From an uncultured Oscillospiraceae bacterium (GTDB lineage: Bacteria; Bacillota; Clostridia; Oscillospirales; Oscillospiraceae), in the NCBI GenBank assembly GCA_910588455.1, contig CAJUPG010000090.1, positions 1-6,951 on the forward strand: a stretch of 6,951 nucleotides of DNA. Reading direction: 5' to 3'. Within the stretch, counting starts at the first letter, position 1; each line of letters begins with the position of its first letter. Under the pieces are notes generated by a model. The model was not told the origin of the DNA. It worked only from the letters and a program-made list of their open reading frames with translations, and made no database searches. The position numbers were made by a program, and so were the translations under genes. Below are positions 1-6,797 of this stretch, piece by piece.

Positions 1-248
1 AGGGGCTTGGCTACCAGCCCGTAGGGGTAGGCCTCCCGCAGGTCGGCCTTGGTGATGAAGGGCAGCTTGTGCAGGTCGTCGCTGGATTTGATGTCGTCGG
101 GGGTGAGGCCCTGTTCCTCCATCTTTTTGCGGTAATAGGGCACGTTGTCCCAGACGTGGCGCACCTGCTTGACCAGGCGCTCGTCCTGCCAGGCCTTGAT
201 CTGCTCCCGGGAGGCGGTTTCGATTTCGGGCTGATAGTAGCGTTCCAT
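1..248 (-). CDS. paaK: Phenylacetate-CoA ligase family protein, N-terminal part (cut by window edge)
   Basis: Only the first 82 codons are present; the gene runs off the left edge of the window. The visible protein starts MERYYQPEIE and contains WDNVPYYRKKMEEQGLTPDD (about residues 33-52) followed by LHKLPFITKADLRE. This is the conserved N-terminal signature of the PaaK branch of adenylate-forming enzymes, which usually have about 430 residues. Family members join an aryl-acetate such as phenylacetate or indoleacetate to CoA using ATP, through an acyl-adenylate, in the cytoplasm. The ATP-binding and catalytic motifs lie outside the window, so activity cannot be judged. The ATG at 248 is supported by an in-frame TGA three codons upstream and by a GGAGAGG ribosome site about 11 nt away. 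It is the last visible gene of the iorA-iorB operon, 31 bp after the small membrane protein gene. Substrate preference is inferred from context. Confidence 0.87.
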   Translation of the reverse strand, partial: MERYYQPEIETASREQIKAWQDERLVKQVRHVWDNVPYYRKKMEEQGLTPDDIKSSDDLHKLPFITKADLREAYPYGLVAKP

Positions 249-279
249 TGGATATCATTCCTCTCCAAAATAAGGTGCT

Positions 280-507
280 TTATTTCTTTTTCTCCAAAAG
301 GTCAAGAATTCGCCAAAGAGATAGAAAAATAGTTAAATTAATCAAAGTATGCCGCGCCCGGACAAACCAGTCGTCCATGGGAATGGACTGCTCAATCAGA
401 AGATAGCCGAGGTAGAACAGATCGAGCACAGAGACAAGGCCGAGGATGAGGGGCAGGTATTTGATGTTCTTTTTGATAGCCTCTTTGAATTCGTTCCAGG
501 CGGTCAT
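280..507 (-). CDS. Small two-helix membrane protein of unknown function
   Basis: This gene encodes 75 residues and I do not recognise its family. The protein begins MTAWNEFKEAIKKNIKY, a charged amphipathic stretch. A hydrophobic helix follows at about residues 18-38 (LPLILGLVSVLDLFYLGYLL). After a short acidic loop with MDDWF comes a second helix at about residues 53-70, and the protein ends in LEKKK. Two transmembrane helices with lysines at both ends are likely. The start at 507 is chosen because AAAGGAG lies exactly 6 nt upstream; an in-frame ATG at 546 lies inside iorB and has no such site. The gene begins 16 bp after iorB and ends 31 bp before paaK, so it is very probably co-transcribed with both. 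Its G+C content is about 44% by hand count, clearly lower than its neighbours. A role as a membrane partner or anchor of the aryl-pyruvate pathway is speculation. Confidence 0.8.
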   Translation of the reverse strand: MTAWNEFKEAIKKNIKYLPLILGLVSVLDLFYLGYLLIEQSIPMDDWFVRARHTLINLTIFLSLWRILDLLEKKK

Positions 508-523
508 ACCAATCTCCTTTCCG

Positions 524-1096
524 TTACGCGTTCTTTCCCAACGCAAAAGCTTTTTTGTTCAGTTCCAGGAATTTGGGGGGCACCATGGCCTCCAGGGACT
601 TCTGCCACGCCTCCTCGGGCAAATCGAAGTAGTGGGACAGCCGGCCCATGAGCACAATGTTCACCGCCTTGCTGCTCCCGGCTTCCTCCGCCAGCCTCAG
701 GCAGTCCAGCGCGTCCACCTTGGCCCCGGCGGCTTTCATCTTTTCCACCAGATTGTCCGGGTAGACCGCCGCGCCGGTGATGACGGGCATGGGGTCAATC
801 TGCTGGGTGCTGGTGACGATCTGCCCGTCGGGCTTCAGGCAGCTCAGCCAGCGGGCGGCCTCCAGCAGTTCAAAGGACACGATATAGTCCGCCTCGCCCT
901 TGTCGATGACCGGGGAGGCCACCTTGTCGCCGTAGCGCACGTAGGTCACCACGCTGCCCCCCCGCTGGGACATACCGTGAACCTCGGAAACTTTTACGTC
1001 AAAGCCCTGCCCCATCAGCAGGTGGCCCAGCAGCTTGCTGGCCAGCAGGGAGCCCTGGCCCCCTACGCCGACAATCATAATGTTTTTCGTTTTCAT
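524..1096 (-). CDS. iorB: Indolepyruvate ferredoxin oxidoreductase, beta subunit
   Basis: IorB is the small subunit of the enzyme that oxidatively decarboxylates aryl-pyruvates (indolepyruvate, phenylpyruvate, hydroxyphenylpyruvate) to aryl-acetyl-CoA and reduces ferredoxin. The 190-residue protein is the usual size and matches the pyruvate ferredoxin oxidoreductase gamma-type domain. The Rossmann-like motif GVGGQGSLLASKLLG is at residues 10-24, and the conserved SEVHGMSQRGGSV stretch is at about residues 37-49. The start at 1096 is preferred over upstream in-frame starts because AAGGAGGG lies 6 nt before it. Its ATG overlaps the iorA stop codon by one base (TAATG), an arrangement that usually gives coupled translation and matched subunit amounts. 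It acts as a complex with the IorA encoded just upstream, and the paaK-family gene downstream fits a shared aryl-acetate pathway. Confidence 0.95.
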   Translation of the reverse strand: MKTKNIMIVGVGGQGSLLASKLLGHLLMGQGFDVKVSEVHGMSQRGGSVVTYVRYGDKVASPVIDKGEADYIVSFELLEAARWLSCLKPDGQIVTSTQQIDPMPVITGAAVYPDNLVEKMKAAGAKVDALDCLRLAEEAGSSKAVNIVLMGRLSHYFDLPEEAWQKSLEAMVPPKFLELNKKAFALGKNA

Positions 1097-2844
1097 TATA
1101 CACCCTCCTTCCCGGTGCTCTGGAAGGCGTTTACGCCGCAAAGCTGCTGGCATACGCCGCAGCCAACGCACAGGGTATTGTCCACATGGGCCTTTCCGCC
1201 CTTGATGGAGATGGCCGGACAGCCTATCTTCATGCAGTTTTTACAGCCCACGCACTTGCCGGTGTCTACGGTCAGAGGCGCGCTGTGCTTGACATACTTC
1301 AACAGTACGCAGGGGCGGCGGCTGATAATCACAGACGGCTCGCTGGCGGCAAGCTCCTCCTTGACCGCCGCATCGCAGGCCTTCAGGTCGTAGGGATCAA
1401 CAACCCGGACCCGATGGAAGCCCAGGCTGCGGCACAGGGCTTCCAGGTCGATCTTCCCGGCGGGGTCGCCCTTGATGTTGTAGCCGGTGGTGGGGTTCTG
1501 CTGGTGGCCGGTCATGCCGGTGATGGAGTTGTCCAGGATAATCACGGTGGAATTGGACTGGTTGTAGGCGATATTGGCCAGTCCGGTCATGCCGGAGTGC
1601 ATAAAGGTGGAGTCGCCGATCACGGCCACGGTTTTGCCCTCGCTGTCTTTGCCCAGGGCCTTGTTGAAGCCGTGGATGGCGGAGATGGACGCGCCCATGC
1701 ACAGGGTCATTTCCATGGCGGACAGGGGGGCTACAGCCCCCAGGGTGTAGCAGCCGATGTCCCCCAGGACGACGCACTTGTTTTTGCGCAGGGTGTAGAA
1801 CAGGCCCCGGTGGGGGCACCCGGCGCACATCACAGGAGGACGGGGCGGGATGGGGTCGTCAATGGCTTTGCCGGTATGTACAGGCGAACCTAACTGCTCT
1901 GCCACCAGGTTCTGCGAAAATTCGCCCATGCAGGAGAATGTCTCCTTGCCCACGGGGTCCAGGCCCAGAGAGCGGCAGAAGTCCTCAATAAAGCCGTCCA
2001 GCTCCTCGACCACCACCAGTTTTTCCACGGAGCGGGCGAAATCGGTGATTTTCTGCTTGGGCAGGGGCCAGACCATACCCAGCTTCAAAATGGGATATGT
2101 ATCGCCGCAGACCTCCTTCACATACTGGTAGCTGGTGGAGGAGGTGAGGATGCCGGTTTTCCGGTCGGAGCCGTTTTCGATGCGGTTGACCGCGGCGGTC
2201 TCCGCCCACTGGGCCAGATCCTGAAGGCGCTGCTCCACCGCCGGGTGGCGGCGGATGGCGTTGCCGGGCATCATGACGTATTTGCCGATATTTTTTTCAT
2301 AGGGCCGGTCTGGGGCCTCGGTCCGGGGACTGGTCTCCACAATCGACTGGGAGTGGGCCACCCGGGTGCACATCTTCAATAAAACCGGGGTGTCGAACTG
2401 TTCGGACAGCTCGTAAGCCAGCTTGGCGAAGGCAAGGGCCTCGCCGGAGTCGGAGGGCTCCAGCATGGGGATCTTGGCGCTGCGGGCGTAGTGCCGGGAA
2501 TCCTGCTCGTTCTGGGAGGAGTGCATTCCCGGGTCGTCGGCCACGCCGATGACCATACCCGCGTTTACGCCGGTGTAGGCCACGGTGAACAGGGGGTCGG
2601 CGGCCACGTTCAGGCCCACGTGCTTCATGGCGCAGAAGGAGCGCTTCCCCGCCAGGCTGGCCCCGAAGGCGGTCTCCATGGCCACCTTCTCGTTGGGGGC
2701 CCACTCGCAATAGATTTCGTCGTATTTGGCGGCCTCCTCGGTGATTTCGGTACTTGGGGTGCCGGGATAGCTGGAAATCACGCAGCATCCCGCCTCGAAC
2801 AGCCCCCGGGCAACGGCCGCGTTGCCCAGCATCAGTTGTTTCAT
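1096..2844 (-). CDS. iorA: Indolepyruvate ferredoxin oxidoreductase, alpha subunit
   Basis: IorA is the large catalytic subunit, which carries thiamine pyrophosphate and iron-sulfur clusters. The protein has 582 residues, close to the family norm. In order it shows the N-terminal pyrimidine-binding region with SSYPGTPSTEITE (residues 24-36) and NEKVAMETAFGASLAGKRS (51-69), then MCAGCPHRGLFYTLRK (339-354). The TPP-binding region follows, with GDIGCYTLGA (361-370) and GDS...LDNSITGMTGHQQNP (410-451). Two C-terminal [4Fe-4S] motifs use C531, C534, C537, C542 and C559, C562, C565, C569; the first has four residues between its third and fourth cysteines. All expected cofactor residues look intact. 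ATG at 2844 is chosen because GGAGAG ends 6 nt upstream; an in-frame TTG at 2850 would abut that site. The gene starts 2 bp after the TrpR-like gene stop and overlaps iorB by one base. Aryl-pyruvate specificity comes from family assignment. Confidence 0.96.
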   Translation of the reverse strand: MKQLMLGNAAVARGLFEAGCCVISSYPGTPSTEITEEAAKYDEIYCEWAPNEKVAMETAFGASLAGKRSFCAMKHVGLNVAADPLFTVAYTGVNAGMVIGVADDPGMHSSQNEQDSRHYARSAKIPMLEPSDSGEALAFAKLAYELSEQFDTPVLLKMCTRVAHSQSIVETSPRTEAPDRPYEKNIGKYVMMPGNAIRRHPAVEQRLQDLAQWAETAAVNRIENGSDRKTGILTSSTSYQYVKEVCGDTYPILKLGMVWPLPKQKITDFARSVEKLVVVEELDGFIEDFCRSLGLDPVGKETFSCMGEFSQNLVAEQLGSPVHTGKAIDDPIPPRPPVMCAGCPHRGLFYTLRKNKCVVLGDIGCYTLGAVAPLSAMEMTLCMGASISAIHGFNKALGKDSEGKTVAVIGDSTFMHSGMTGLANIAYNQSNSTVIILDNSITGMTGHQQNPTTGYNIKGDPAGKIDLEALCRSLGFHRVRVVDPYDLKACDAAVKEELAASEPSVIISRRPCVLLKYVKHSAPLTVDTGKCVGCKNCMKIGCPAISIKGGKAHVDNTLCVGCGVCQQLCGVNAFQSTGKEGV

Positions 2845-2846
2845 GC

Positions 2847-3170
2847 TCAACTCTCCGTTTCTTGATTTTTCGTCCGGCCCAGACCCTCCCGGGTGAGGAC
2901 CTCCCGCATCACGCCGCCTGCGCCGTTGTCCAGCATGGCCCGGCGCACCCGGCTGATGGTGGCGCTGCTGGCGCCGGTTTTTTCCAGAATATCCAGATAG
3001 ACCAGCCCCTGCTGCAAATAGATGGCCACGTCGAACCGCTGCTCCAGAGCCCGCAGCTCAGTGGGGGTACACAGGTCCCGGAAGAACCGGCGGCACTCAT
3101 CCAGATCCTTCAGGCTTAAAATCGTCTCATAGAGCGCGGTGCTGCGCTCCTCCCGTTCTGCCCTTGCCAT
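2847..3170 (-). CDS. YerC/YecD-type TrpR superfamily DNA-binding protein
   Basis: This 107-residue protein belongs by sequence to the TrpR-like YerC/YecD family of small helical DNA-binding proteins. Landmarks are ETILSLKDLDECRRFFRDLC (residues 15-34), TPTELRALEQRFDVAIYL (35-52) and a helix-turn-helix at about residues 57-80 ending in TGASSATISRVRRAM. The last segment has the typical ATISR recognition-helix pattern. TrpR represses tryptophan genes when bound to tryptophan; the ligand of YerC-type proteins is not established to my knowledge. The start at 3170 has AAAGGAG 6 nt upstream. It is the promoter-proximal gene, and its TGA is separated from the iorA ATG by two bases, so it is almost certainly co-expressed with the aryl-pyruvate oxidoreductase. 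Autoregulation in response to an aromatic amino acid or its keto acid is a reasonable inference, but I found no convincing operator palindrome. Confidence 0.9.
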   Translation of the reverse strand: MARAEREERSTALYETILSLKDLDECRRFFRDLCTPTELRALEQRFDVAIYLQQGLVYLDILEKTGASSATISRVRRAMLDNGAGGVMREVLTREGLGRTKNQETES

Positions 3171-3310
3171 GGTCCGCTCCTTTCTTTGCGCCTTTTATCC
3201 ATCCCTTATATTAGCACATTAAAGCGTGAAGGTAAACAGGAAAATTTCGTTTTTATGGATTTTTTTCCGGCGGACTGGAACACTAACCAGAAAAGAGGAG
3301 GCGGGTTTTT
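3171..3310. other. Divergent intergenic spacer between the ior and ger operons
   Basis: These 140 bp separate two divergently transcribed operons and are much AT-richer than the flanking genes. On the minus strand there is the promoter described separately. On the plus strand, AGAGGAGG ends 9 nt before the ATG at 3311 and serves as the ribosome site of the receptor gene. A weak forespore-type promoter (-35-like GGATT near 3257-3261, -10-like AACACTA at 3279-3285, 17 bp apart) can be drawn for the ger operon, as expected for sigma-G control of gerA operons, but the match is poor. No terminator hairpin and no small gene were seen. Confidence 0.5.
3208..3236 (-). promoter_or_regulatory. Probable promoter of the yerC-like/iorA/iorB operon
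   Basis: Read on the minus strand, TTTACC (3236-3231) is followed after 17 bp by TAATAT (3213-3208), with TGC directly before the -10, an extended -10 element. Both hexamers match the housekeeping consensus at 4 of 6 positions. Transcription would start near 3201, giving a leader of about 30 nt that contains the AAAGGAG site at 3183-3177. The position within the AT-rich divergent spacer fits. Confidence 0.55.
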
Positions 3311-4771
3311 ATGGACAGCGTACCCCACCCACGGAAGGAGCCCCGGTTTCCCGGGCCGCTGACGGCGGAAAACATTGAAACAATCTTTCGGGACTGCGCG
3401 GATTTCAGCACCCGTTCCATTATTCTGCACGGGGATCTGGACCGGAGCGTACAGCTATGCTGGATTGAGGGGATGGTCCGGGGGGAGCGGATGAACGACT
3501 ATGTTCTGCGGCCCTTGGCCCAGGACCCCATGCTGGCCTCCCTGCCCCTCCACGAGGCCTATAAAATTATGGCTCAGGGGGCCCTGTACACCGGCGGGGT
3601 CCGTCTGTGCACCAGTCTGGACGAAGGGGCCAAGAGCATGGTGGAGGGCAGCTGTCTGGTGTTCTTCCCCGGCCAGGAGCGGGCTCTCTCCATCTCTGTG
3701 GCCACGGAGGAGAAGCGCTCAGTGGGGGAGCCGGAGAACGAGCCCGCCCTGAAGGGGGCCCGGGACTCCTTTGTGGAAAGCCTGCGGACCAACACCTCTC
3801 TGGTCCGCCGCCGGCTCCGGGCTCCGGAGCTGCGGGTAAAGGAACACATCGTAGGCCGGCAGTCCCTGACCCCTGTGGACGTGGTGTATTTGGACGGTAT
3901 TGCGGACGGGCACACTGTGGAGCTGATTGAGGCCAGACTGGATGAGATGGACATTGACGGCATAGAGGCCACGGGCAATTTAGAGGAGTATCTGGTGGAC
4001 CGGCTGAACACCCCCTTTCCCCTGCTGCCCTTCACCCAGCGGCCGGACCGGTTCTGCGCCGGGCTGCTGGAGGGCCGGGTGGGCATTCTGGCCGACGGCC
4101 TGCCCCTGGGTTACCTGGCTCCAGGGACCCTGGACCAGTTTTTCAAAACCGGCCAGGACAGGGCCTTTCACTGGATGGTGGCCACCGCCCTGAACCTGAT
4201 CCGCTACTTCTGCGCCCTGGTGACGCTGCTGCTGCCGGGGCTCTATATCGCCATGGTGACCTTCCACCCGGAGGCCATCCCGCCAAAGCTGGCGCTGTCC
4301 ATTGTGGCCGCCAAGCAGCAGGTGCCCTTCTCTACCATATTTGAAGTGCTGATTATGCTGCTCTCGTTTGAGGTCTTGCAGGAGGCGGGGCTGCGCCTTC
4401 CGGGGCCCATCGGGTCCACCGTATCTATTTTAGGGGGGCTGGTGGTGGGCAGCGCGGCGGTGGAAGCCCACATCGTCTCACCGGCGGTACTGATTGCGGT
4501 GGCCATCGCGGGGGTGGCGGGGTATACCCAGCCCTCCCAGGATTTTGCCGGGGCCCTGCGGCTGTGGCGGTTTCTGCTGGCGATTTTGGCCAGCCTGGGG
4601 GGGCTGTTCGGTCTGACGGCGGGGTGCGTGGGGCTGCTGTGGCACCTGTCGGGGCTGGAGTCTTTTGAAGTGCCCTATTTGTCCTTCCACAATTTGATCC
4701 GCCCCCCGCTGCCGGACATGAAGCTGCGGGACGGCGCGGTGAACAGCCGGAACCGGAGGAATCAGAAGTGA
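3311..4771 (+). CDS. gerAA: Spore germination protein, GerA family receptor A subunit
   Basis: This is the A subunit of a nutrient germinant receptor in the inner membrane of the spore. The 486-residue protein matches the GerA family in length and order. A soluble N-terminal part (about 1-285) contains the hallmark KGARDSFVESLRTNTSLVRR (148-167) and the conserved RLNTPFPLLPFTQRPDR (231-247). A membrane part follows, with hydrophobic segments around 290-316, 340-356, 370-382, 392-405 and 418-447. The family motif GPIGSTVSILGGLVVG (365-380) and AAVEAHIVSP (382-391) are intact. The C-terminal tail is basic. ATG at 3311 has AGAGGAGG 9 nt upstream. The stop codon overlaps the GTG start of the next gene by 4 nt (GTGA), indicating an operon with coupled translation. 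The germinant cannot be read from sequence. The gerA-type name describes the family, not orthology to Bacillus gerA specifically. Confidence 0.96.
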   Translation: MDSVPHPRKEPRFPGPLTAENIETIFRDCADFSTRSIILHGDLDRSVQLCWIEGMVRGERMNDYVLRPLAQDPMLASLPLHEAYKIMAQGALYTGGVRLCTSLDEGAKSMVEGSCLVFFPGQERALSISVATEEKRSVGEPENEPALKGARDSFVESLRTNTSLVRRRLRAPELRVKEHIVGRQSLTPVDVVYLDGIADGHTVELIEARLDEMDIDGIEATGNLEEYLVDRLNTPFPLLPFTQRPDRFCAGLLEGRVGILADGLPLGYLAPGTLDQFFKTGQDRAFHWMVATALNLIRYFCALVTLLLPGLYIAMVTFHPEAIPPKLALSIVAAKQQVPFSTIFEVLIMLLSFEVLQEAGLRLPGPIGSTVSILGGLVVGSAAVEAHIVSPAVLIAVAIAGVAGYTQPSQDFAGALRLWRFLLAILASLGGLFGLTAGCVGLLWHLSGLESFEVPYLSFHNLIRPPLPDMKLRDGAVNSRNRRNQK

Positions 4772-5799
4772 AAAAAAGACTCCTTATTATTATACTTTCT
4801 CTGCTGGCCCTGTCCGGCTGCGGGAGCGGGACGCTGCCCCAGGCCCGGGAGATGGGGGATATGGCCCTGCTGCGGACAATGGGGGTGGACGCGGGGGAGG
4901 ACGGGTTTTTGACCGTCACCGTGTCTGCCGGCGGGGAGGAGGGGCTTGTTTTGTCGGCACAACAGCCCTCCCTCAGCGCTGCCTGCCTGGCCATGCAGGG
5001 CCAGAGCGACCGCTATGTGTTCTATGGCTACGTGGATCAGCTGCTGGTGGGGGAGTCGCTGGCAAAGCTGGGAATTGACGGGGTGCTGCGGTATTTTGCC
5101 CAGGATGTGGAGCTGGGGCTGAACACCCGGCTGTGGATGGTGCAGAATGCCGGGGCCGGGGCGGCTTTGGAGGGCGGCCAGGAAGCGGACAGCCGGCTGG
5201 AGACCCTCCGGGCGGACAGTTTGATGGGGGTGGCCCTGACCACCCGCACCGCCGGCGAGGTTTTGAGCGATTTATTAGAGGAAGGGAGCGCCTATGTGCC
5301 CGCCCTGGACGGGGACCTGCGGGAGACGGGATACGCCGTGTTCAAGGGGGACCGGCTGGCGGGCTGTCTGGACCGGGAGCTGTCCCGGGGGCTGGAGCTG
5401 CTGGCCGGAGCGGCTACGGCGGACGTATTGCAGTTTGATTTGAACGGCGGAAAAGTGGTGGTCCGGATGTCCGGCGCCAAGAGCGGCTTCACTCTGGTGG
5501 ATCATACCATACACATTTCCTGTGAGGTGGAGGCCAAAATTGCCGAGTCGGACCGGGAGTTGTCCCGGGAGGAGCTGGAGGAGCTGCGCCGCCAGCTGGA
5601 GCAGCGGGAAGAGGCGCGTATTCTCGACGCCCTGGAACAATTACAGGAGTGGAACGCGGACTGTGTGGGCATTTGCCGCCGGACCGGTATGAAACGGCCC
5701 AGAGGCTGGGCGGAGCAGCGGGAGAACTGGGAGACGGTGTTTCCGCTGCTGACCGCCGAAGCGCAGGTGCAGGCCAAATTGGAGGGAGGAGTCCTTTGA
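4768..5799 (+). CDS. gerAC: Spore germination lipoprotein, Ger(x)C family receptor C subunit
   Basis: This gene encodes the lipoprotein subunit of the germinant receptor. The 343-residue product begins MKKRLLIIILSLLALSGC, a lipoprotein signal peptide with lipobox LSGC and lipid-attachment Cys18. The mature N-terminus carries REMGDMALLRTMGVDAGEDG (about 27-46), which corresponds to the REI...A...GID region typical of the family. The tryptophan that commonly follows the lipidated cysteine is absent here. The C-terminal half has an acidic, glutamate- and leucine-rich helix (SREELEELRRQLEQREEAR, about 264-282) and a distal region WETVFPLL (about 322-329), as in GerAC C-terminal domains. It is somewhat shorter than many homologues, which have about 370-400 residues. 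The GTG start at 4768 overlaps the upstream stop by 4 nt and has GGAGGA 8 nt before it. It overlaps the downstream permease by 4 nt as well. Confidence 0.93.
   Translation: MKKRLLIIILSLLALSGCGSGTLPQAREMGDMALLRTMGVDAGEDGFLTVTVSAGGEEGLVLSAQQPSLSAACLAMQGQSDRYVFYGYVDQLLVGESLAKLGIDGVLRYFAQDVELGLNTRLWMVQNAGAGAALEGGQEADSRLETLRADSLMGVALTTRTAGEVLSDLLEEGSAYVPALDGDLRETGYAVFKGDRLAGCLDRELSRGLELLAGAATADVLQFDLNGGKVVVRMSGAKSGFTLVDHTIHISCEVEAKIAESDRELSREELEELRRQLEQREEARILDALEQLQEWNADCVGICRRTGMKRPRGWAEQRENWETVFPLLTAEAQVQAKLEGGVL
5781..5789 (+). promoter_or_regulatory. Strong ribosome binding site that sets the TTG start of the permease
   Basis: The purine run GGAGGGAGG ends 6 nt before the TTG at 5796 and lies within the last codons of the lipoprotein gene. 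No in-frame ATG or GTG sits at a suitable distance, so this site is the main reason for choosing the TTG start. Confidence 0.75.
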
Positions 5800-6797
5800 A
5801 ACAGGAGAGATTGACCCAGCGGCAGCTGCTGGCCCTGCTGTGGGCGGGGCTGCTGGCCCCGGCGGTGGAGGTTCTCCCCGTGGACGCGGGGCCGGGGACG
5901 TGGCTGTCTACCCTGCTTGCCCTGCCGGTGATGCTGGCGGTGACCGCTCTGTGGAGCGGCGGACCCCGGTCGAAGCTCGTGCTGGCGCTGTATGGGATTT
6001 GGGGGGTGTTTCTGCTGGCGGTGCGCCTGCGGGGAAGCGCCCAGAGGCTGCTGAACGCCGGGTGGCGGGATGGCTCTATGACGTTCTTTCTGCTGGGGAC
6101 GGCGGCGCTGGCCCTCTGGATCGGGCTGGGGCATCGCGCCGCCTTCGGACGGCTGGGCCAGTGCGCCCTGGTGATTTTGACGGTGACGGCGGCGGGGGTG
6201 CTGGCGCTGGCTCTGCCCAAGACGGAGCCGGGGCGGGTGTTCCCCCTGTGGACTCAGGACGCCGTGCCGGCCCTCCGGGCGGCTGTACCGGCGGCGGGGA
6301 TGCTGAGCTGGGGAATTTATGCGGGATTCCTGGAGGCGTATGTGGACCCGGAGACGAGAAAACCCCGCCGTCCCCTCTGGTGGGCGGCGGCAGGGTGCGC
6401 GGCCCTGAGCGGGGGGCAGTTTATTGTGCTGGGGTGCTTTGGACCGCGCCTAAGTGCCCGGCTGACCAACCCGTTCTTCAATCTGGCGAAAAGCGTGGGA
6501 GTGACAGGGGCCTTTCAACGGGTGGAGAGCGTGGTGGCGGCCCTGTGGATGTTCAGTGACATAATCGTGCTGGGGATTCTATTGTATGCCCTGCGGGAGA
6601 TCGGGGGGAGGCTGTTTCCCGAGCGGGAGAAGCAGATTGCGTCCGGCGCGCTGGTGCTGGGAGCCCTGGGGGGACTGACGGCTATACCGGCAGCGGGGGA
6701 GGTTGTACTGGCAGGAAACCTTGCGTTTGGCATAGGGATACCGGTGCTTCTGGGGCTCTGGAAAAAAAGACCGAAAAAAATCGAAAAAAGGTATTGA
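5796..6797 (+). CDS. gerAB: Spore germination permease, GerAB family receptor B subunit (TTG start)
   Basis: This is the B subunit of the germinant receptor, an APC-superfamily-like membrane protein thought to bind the germinant. The product has 333 residues from the TTG at 5796, slightly short for the family (about 360). It opens with LTQRQLLALLWAGLL (6-20) and GTWLSTLLALPVMLAV (34-49), the usual GerAB beginning. About ten hydrophobic segments follow to residue 320. The conserved region PFFNLAKSVGVTGAFQRVES (226-245), followed by the helix with W251, identifies the family. A start at 5649 is open, but that stretch lies inside the lipoprotein gene and lacks the family motif. The TTG has GGAGG 6 nt upstream and forms a TTGA overlap with the previous stop. 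The lysine-rich tail (residues 323-333) is encoded by A-tracts that appear to double as promoter DNA, and the stop codon lies within a TTGACA hexamer. Confidence 0.93.
   Translation: MKQERLTQRQLLALLWAGLLAPAVEVLPVDAGPGTWLSTLLALPVMLAVTALWSGGPRSKLVLALYGIWGVFLLAVRLRGSAQRLLNAGWRDGSMTFFLLGTAALALWIGLGHRAAFGRLGQCALVILTVTAAGVLALALPKTEPGRVFPLWTQDAVPALRAAVPAAGMLSWGIYAGFLEAYVDPETRKPRRPLWWAAAGCAALSGGQFIVLGCFGPRLSARLTNPFFNLAKSVGVTGAFQRVESVVAALWMFSDIIVLGILLYALREIGGRLFPEREKQIASGALVLGALGGLTAIPAAGEVVLAGNLAFGIGIPVLLGLWKKRPKKIEKRY

Noticed and set aside
11..268. Minus-strand 85-codon open frame at the left end
   Set aside because: It is out of frame with the PaaK N-terminal signature found in the frame starting at 248, and its translation is low-complexity P/S/T/R-rich.
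446..1393. 315-codon plus-strand open frame across iorB and the iorA 3' end
   Set aside because: It is antisense to two well-supported genes with intact family motifs, has no family resemblance and starts inside the small membrane protein gene. GC-rich codons readily leave the complementary frames open.
1186..1893. 235-codon plus-strand open frame rich in glycine, alanine and valine
   Set aside because: It is the antisense shadow of the iorA TPP and iron-sulfur regions, with no ribosome site or recognisable domain.
3239..3268. Inverted repeat GGAAAA ... TTTTCC in the divergent spacer as a regulator operator
   Set aside because: The match is A/T homopolymer with uneven arm lengths and does not resemble a TrpR-type operator. 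It is probably chance in AT-rich DNA.
5649..5795. N-terminal extension of the permease by 49 codons from the ATG at 5649
   Set aside because: It lies entirely within the lipoprotein gene and the extension does not resemble GerAB. The TTG at 5796 has a well-placed ribosome site and gives the normal N-terminus.
5840..6559. 239-codon plus-strand open frame within the permease gene
   Set aside because: It is a +2 shadow of the permease. The translation is glycine-rich without membrane segments, whereas the permease frame shows the conserved family region.
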